From Bacteriovorax sp. (GTDB taxonomy: Bacteria; Bdellovibrionota; Bacteriovoracia; Bacteriovoracales; Bacteriovoracaceae), in assembly GCA_014377485.1 (NCBI GenBank), contig JACMPM010000082.1, positions 1-64,000 on the forward strand: a stretch of DNA of 64,000 nucleotides. Direction: 5' to 3'. Under the pieces are notes generated by a model. That model was not told the origin of the DNA. It ran no database searches and saw only the letters and a list, made by a program, of their open reading frames with translations. Shown here in pieces: positions 61,192-64,000 of the stretch. A program made the position numbers and the translations under genes. Positions within the stretch are counted from its first letter, which is position 1, and every line of letters starts with the position of its first letter.

Positions 61192-61717
61192 CGTACACTC
61201 CAATATATGGAAGTTCGCGGTAGCGTCCGTCAAAGTCCAGGCCGTAGCCAATCACGAATTTATCTTCGATATCAAATCCAAGATAATCCACTGGCACTTC
61301 AATTTTTAGACGTGCACGCTTTAACAAAAGTGAGCACAGCTTTAAGCTTTTTACATTTTTTAATTTAAAGTGTTTTAAAAGAAAGCTGATTGTTAAACCA
61401 GTATCAACAATGTCTTCAACTAAAATAACATTTTTTCCAACAAGAGATTGTTTTACATCTAAACGGAAACTGACCTGGCCCGTACTCTCAGTCCCTTCGT
61501 AAGAACTTAGAGAAACCATTTCAATCTGCACCGGCACTGTTATGTGACGGACTAAGTCTGCACAAAAAATAAATGAGCCGTTTAGTACGCAAACAAGAAC
61601 AATTTCCTGATCAGCATATTCGTGGTTAATCATAGCGCCGAGTTCTTTAACCCGCGTTTGAATTTGTTGTGTGGATAAAAATACACCGATCGTTGGAACA
61701 CTAGTCGAGGTTGTCAT
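61184..61717 (-). CDS. hpt: Hypoxanthine phosphoribosyltransferase
   Basis: 177 residues, family length. VCVLNGSFIFCADL (PPi-binding loop), VSLSSYEG, the PRPP loop VEDIVDTGLTI and the purine-binding end VPVDYLGFDIEDKFVIGYG with DGRYRELPYIGV are all present. It converts hypoxanthine or guanine plus PRPP to IMP or GMP. It heads a salvage run with GHMP kinase and follows tdk at 45 bp, matching a cell that takes nucleobases from its surroundings or prey. Confidence 0.95.
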   Translation of the reverse strand: MTTSTSVPTIGVFLSTQQIQTRVKELGAMINHEYADQEIVLVCVLNGSFIFCADLVRHITVPVQIEMVSLSSYEGTESTGQVSFRLDVKQSLVGKNVILVEDIVDTGLTISFLLKHFKLKNVKSLKLCSLLLKRARLKIEVPVDYLGFDIEDKFVIGYGLDFDGRYRELPYIGVYGE

Positions 61718-61761
61718 CCTAAAATCCTAGTCTTTAGGGAGTGATATTACCTCTAAGTGTA

Positions 61762-62400
61762 CTATAAATTCTGGGTTTTGGAACGAGAGTCGTTCAAATT
61801 CACAAAGAAAGCGAGCTGATCCTGATCTTCACCTTCGATTTCAACGTGAGCACGGCAACGGGCCTCATATAAATCCGTCTCTCCAACAAGAACCTGCTCC
61901 TGCTGCTTGGGATTTTTTCTGAAAGTTTTAGAAGCAGCTGCACCACATACTGTACAGATCGCCTGAATTTTTAGAACACTATCAGCGATAGCGAGAAGAT
62001 TGGCCATCGGCCCGAATGGTTTTCCCATAAAGTCCTGGTCAAGTCCTGCCATAATGACACGGATTCCACGGCGGGCAAGCTTCTCAACAACTACCGAAAT
62101 ATTTTCATCGAAAAACTGCACTTCATCAATCGCTACAACTCTTGTAGAGTCATAAACTTTTTGAAGAATTTCTACTGATGTGTTCACTGGAGTTGCTTCG
62201 ATTGAAAGTGCGGAGTGAGAAACAACTTCAGTTTCATGGTAGCGGTTGTCGATTGCCGGTTTAAAGATTTGGACTTTTTGGCGAGCGATTTGTGCTCTCT
62301 TTACTCTTCTGATAAGTTCTTCAGTTTTACCTGAAAACATCGGGCCGCAAACGACCTCAATACTTCCTGAACTACCAGGCATCGCTGCAAACAGAGTCAT
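61762..62400 (-). CDS. tdk: Thymidine kinase
   Basis: 212 residues from the ATG at 62400 (GGGGAG upstream). P-loop [20 protein letters not shown] (Walker B), [11 protein letters not shown], a zinc site CTVCG with late Cys in EARCRAH, and the lasso region are typical of type II thymidine kinases. It phosphorylates thymidine with ATP. With hpt it forms a nucleotide-salvage pair that would suit a prey-consuming lifestyle. Confidence 0.96.
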   Translation of the reverse strand: MTLFAAMPGSSGSIEVVCGPMFSGKTEELIRRVKRAQIARQKVQIFKPAIDNRYHETEVVSHSALSIEATPVNTSVEILQKVYDSTRVVAIDEVQFFDENISVVVEKLARRGIRVIMAGLDQDFMGKPFGPMANLLAIADSVLKIQAICTVCGAAASKTFRKNPKQQEQVLVGETDLYEARCRAHVEIEGEDQDQLAFFVNLNDSRSKTQNL

Positions 62401-62536
62401 AAATTTCTCCCCAAAATGTCTCAAACATATCTAAAACGTGTGTGTGTTTTTTATCATGGCCCCTGCTTTTCTAAGTTGCAATTAGGAAAGGCCTTCAAGA
62501 TCTAACATCAATAAAAAATTGAGCTATATTCACAAT

Positions 62537-63145
62537 TTACATTAGAGATATAAGAAGTGTGAAGTAAGACGCGATGAGTATAGTAAGAATAAACATGAGA
62601 AAAAGTGGTGTAATCAGCACTAAAAAAGCTTGCGTACCTGTAAAGTTTAACTTCGCTTTGAGACCTACAAATAAGTAAAACGCCATTGTGATTAAGCTTA
62701 AAACATTTCCGAAAACAGGGATGATCAAAAAAATATTAGCGGCAAAAATTGAGTTTAATAATTCTTCGATTTCTACATCGAGAGATCGCTCCCCGGTGTA
62801 CTCAAAAATCTGGGCGTAGAATCTTAAAATGTAGGCCCAGAATTTAAAACCAAGCTGAAATAAAAAAGGATAAAAAATAACTTCGAACAATGTCATCATC
62901 AGACTGATTTTCTGAAATGTAACACTGACCGAATCAGAAATTAAATGAGTAAAACTTTGCGAGTGTGAAACGTATTCATAACTCACAAGGCCCAGGTACA
63001 TCGCAAAAATTGAATAAAACGCATAGATTAAATGCAGCGACCACGATATCCCCATGATCTCCAGATACCCGATTCTTTCCCCATCCTCAAGCTTGTGAGT
63101 TGGGTGTAAAAAAGTCTGGAAATAAAGTGAGAACGTTTCAATCAT
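62537..63145 (-). CDS. Multi-pass membrane protein, Yip1-like
   Basis: 202 residues with five hydrophobic segments (about 30-52, 82-108, 130-150, 156-170 and 176-200). The start IETFSLYFQTFLHPT and the layout resemble Yip1/YIPF-like bacterial proteins, with no catalytic motif. It overlaps the next gene by 4 bp, so they are coupled. Function unknown. Confidence 0.72.
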   Translation of the reverse strand: MIETFSLYFQTFLHPTHKLEDGERIGYLEIMGISWSLHLIYAFYSIFAMYLGLVSYEYVSHSQSFTHLISDSVSVTFQKISLMMTLFEVIFYPFLFQLGFKFWAYILRFYAQIFEYTGERSLDVEIEELLNSIFAANIFLIIPVFGNVLSLITMAFYLFVGLKAKLNFTGTQAFLVLITPLFLMFILTILIASYFTLLISLM

Positions 63146-64000
63146 TTTTTTACTGCTATAAAATAGTCTTCGTACTTAATACTAAAAGGAAGCTTCGCCC
63201 CGACATAGTGGTGAATCATAATTTTTTGATCCAAATCTACAATCGTTGCTTCATTCTCTTCAAGGATAACACTCAAATTCCTGTTCTCAAACTGAACTCT
63301 AAGGATATTTTTCTTGAGTATTTCACTTGGGCTTAGATTGAGCGCTTCAACCATGCTGCCTTCGCCTTTTAAAAACTCAATCAATCTCTTGAATTCAAGA
63401 GCCCGGATACTGGATTCAGCGAATTTTGAGTTCGTTGGCAGCACTTTAAAAAGCTCTTTATCGACGATCTTTACATCTTCAGACTGGCCTTTATAAAAAG
63501 TGATCTTCAGGTTGAATTCTTTTTCTTTCGGTATGACTCTCTTTAGCCAGAAGTCCTGGACATTGACGAAAAAATACTGGGCGTCTTCAGGCTTCAACTG
63601 ATAAATCACCTGATCAAGACTGGTCTTCAGAAAGTATCCAATTTCTTCACCGTACTTTTTATAAACTTCCATTGTATAAGTGCGGTTGTCTCTGTCATGC
63701 ACTTCAAACTGCGACAAAGCTTCATCGAGAAGTTCAGGTTTCGCCGGATAATAGAGACCCTTCCCTTCCAATTTGGTTAAAAAACGCAAGAAAGAAATCC
63801 AGTTTTCCTCAAAGTAATCTACACCCTTTGGTGGCGCCGGATTGGTCGTGGAATTTTCAAAATTCACCGTGTACTTTCTGTTTCTGAAAGTTGAGATGCT
63901 GATATTTTTGAAATTGATTTTATCCAGAATATAATTGAAGTCTTTGAACACTCGGGTGTCGTAGAAGTATTTATTCGTCAGAAGAAAAATCATTTCCAGA
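63142..64000 (-). CDS. Partial gene: DUF4340-like protein of unknown function
   Basis: The frame runs past the right edge; an internal ATG at 63993 has no separate SD and upstream codons in frame (LEM...) continue the same sequence, so the true start is outside. TNKYFYDTRVFKDFNYI, then YYPAKPELLDEALS, and later MVEALNLSPSEILK, IMIHHYVG and YEDYFIAVKK occur. A KYxDTRVxxDF block is reminiscent of DUF4340 proteins of gliding/export systems, but the match is weak. It shares 4 bp with the Yip1-like gene. Confidence 0.5.
   Translation of the reverse strand, partial: LEMIFLLTNKYFYDTRVFKDFNYILDKINFKNISISTFRNRKYTVNFENSTTNPAPPKGVDYFEENWISFLRFLTKLEGKGLYYPAKPELLDEALSQFEVHDRDNRTYTMEVYKKYGEEIGYFLKTSLDQVIYQLKPEDAQYFFVNVQDFWLKRVIPKEKEFNLKITFYKGQSEDVKIVDKELFKVLPTNSKFAESSIRALEFKRLIEFLKGEGSMVEALNLSPSEILKKNILRVQFENRNLSVILEENEATIVDLDQKIMIHHYVGAKLPFSIKYEDYFIAVKK

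Noticed and set aside
60175-61251. Longer start of the GHMP kinase at 61251
   Set aside because: The added 20 codons lie wholly inside hpt, and the GTG at 61191 has a proper SD just before the first conserved strand.
1-64000. rRNA, tRNA, CRISPR array, intact insertion sequence, prophage
   Set aside because: No conserved rRNA or TpsiC-type motifs, no regularly spaced repeats, and no transposase, integrase or phage structural motifs were seen by eye; a dedicated search could still find a tRNA.

Overview
The window is AT-rich, densely coded bacterial chromosome with no rRNA, tRNA, CRISPR array, replication origin or intact transposase. The mix of genes suggests a predatory or formerly predatory bacterium of the Bdellovibrionota, most likely Bacteriovoracales. 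It has many small secreted proteins and lipoproteins without clear relatives, a TIGR02147-type regulator, many sensor histidine kinases, secreted hydrolases (lipase-like proteins, OmpLA, a metalloprotease, an HNH-like nuclease), PKD repeats and arylsulfotransferase-like folds. The taxonomic call is inference from gene content, not from a marker gene.

Layout. 0-6.7 kb: the edge of an ExbB/TolQ-like gene, two tandem paralogous secreted proteins, a frameshifted small gene, a class I aminotransferase, a secreted HNH-like nuclease, a Cys-rich secreted protein, a YaiI-family protein and glyoxalase I. 6.7-13.3 kb: a TetA-like MFS exporter, a two-gene unit of a heme-oxygenase-like diiron protein and a GNAT-like protein, a histidine kinase, and a secreted zinc metalloprotease with its TIGR02147 regulator. 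13.6-27.4 kb: a hybrid kinase, a DUF4383 membrane protein, four alpha/beta hydrolases or lipase-like proteins, a cNMP-binding plus phosphoesterase pair, OmpLA, DUF2239 with a well-formed operator/promoter, a Cache-type kinase, and AHSA1 and FemAB-like proteins. 27.6-31.6 kb: a surface-modification operon (GNAT, NodB deacetylase, Wzx-like flippase, JmjC-like cupin) without glycosyltransferases. 31.7-37.4 kb: lipoproteins, glycine-zipper and BON stress proteins, and a kinase. 37.6-38.8 kb: a second RsbRD-type kinase.

38.8-47.7 kb is the most unusual part: a patch of gene decay. It holds a kinase paralogue that has lost both its phospho-acceptor histidine and its ATPase domain, a 5'-truncated receiver domain, a twice-frameshifted DUF2252 gene joined to that receiver at a 29-bp inverted repeat, a membrane protein gene with one stop and three frameshifts, and a helicase-associated-domain gene with at least six lesions. 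Two direct copies of a roughly 200-250 bp element flank three intact secreted coiled-coil genes here. Each copy carries a 19-codon mini-ORF with a strong SD and a hairpin showing a compensatory base change.

47.9-55.3 kb: a secretion locus with a lipase-like protein, a lipoprotein and a 1724-residue PKD-repeat protein, the last two sharing a C-terminal calcium-binding-like domain. 55.6-64 kb: small membrane proteins, a MerT/HMA/outer-membrane metal operon divergent from an ECF sigma factor with a membrane partner, and a nucleotide-salvage group (thymidine kinase, hypoxanthine phosphoribosyltransferase, GHMP kinase) with unknown membrane and cytosolic proteins.
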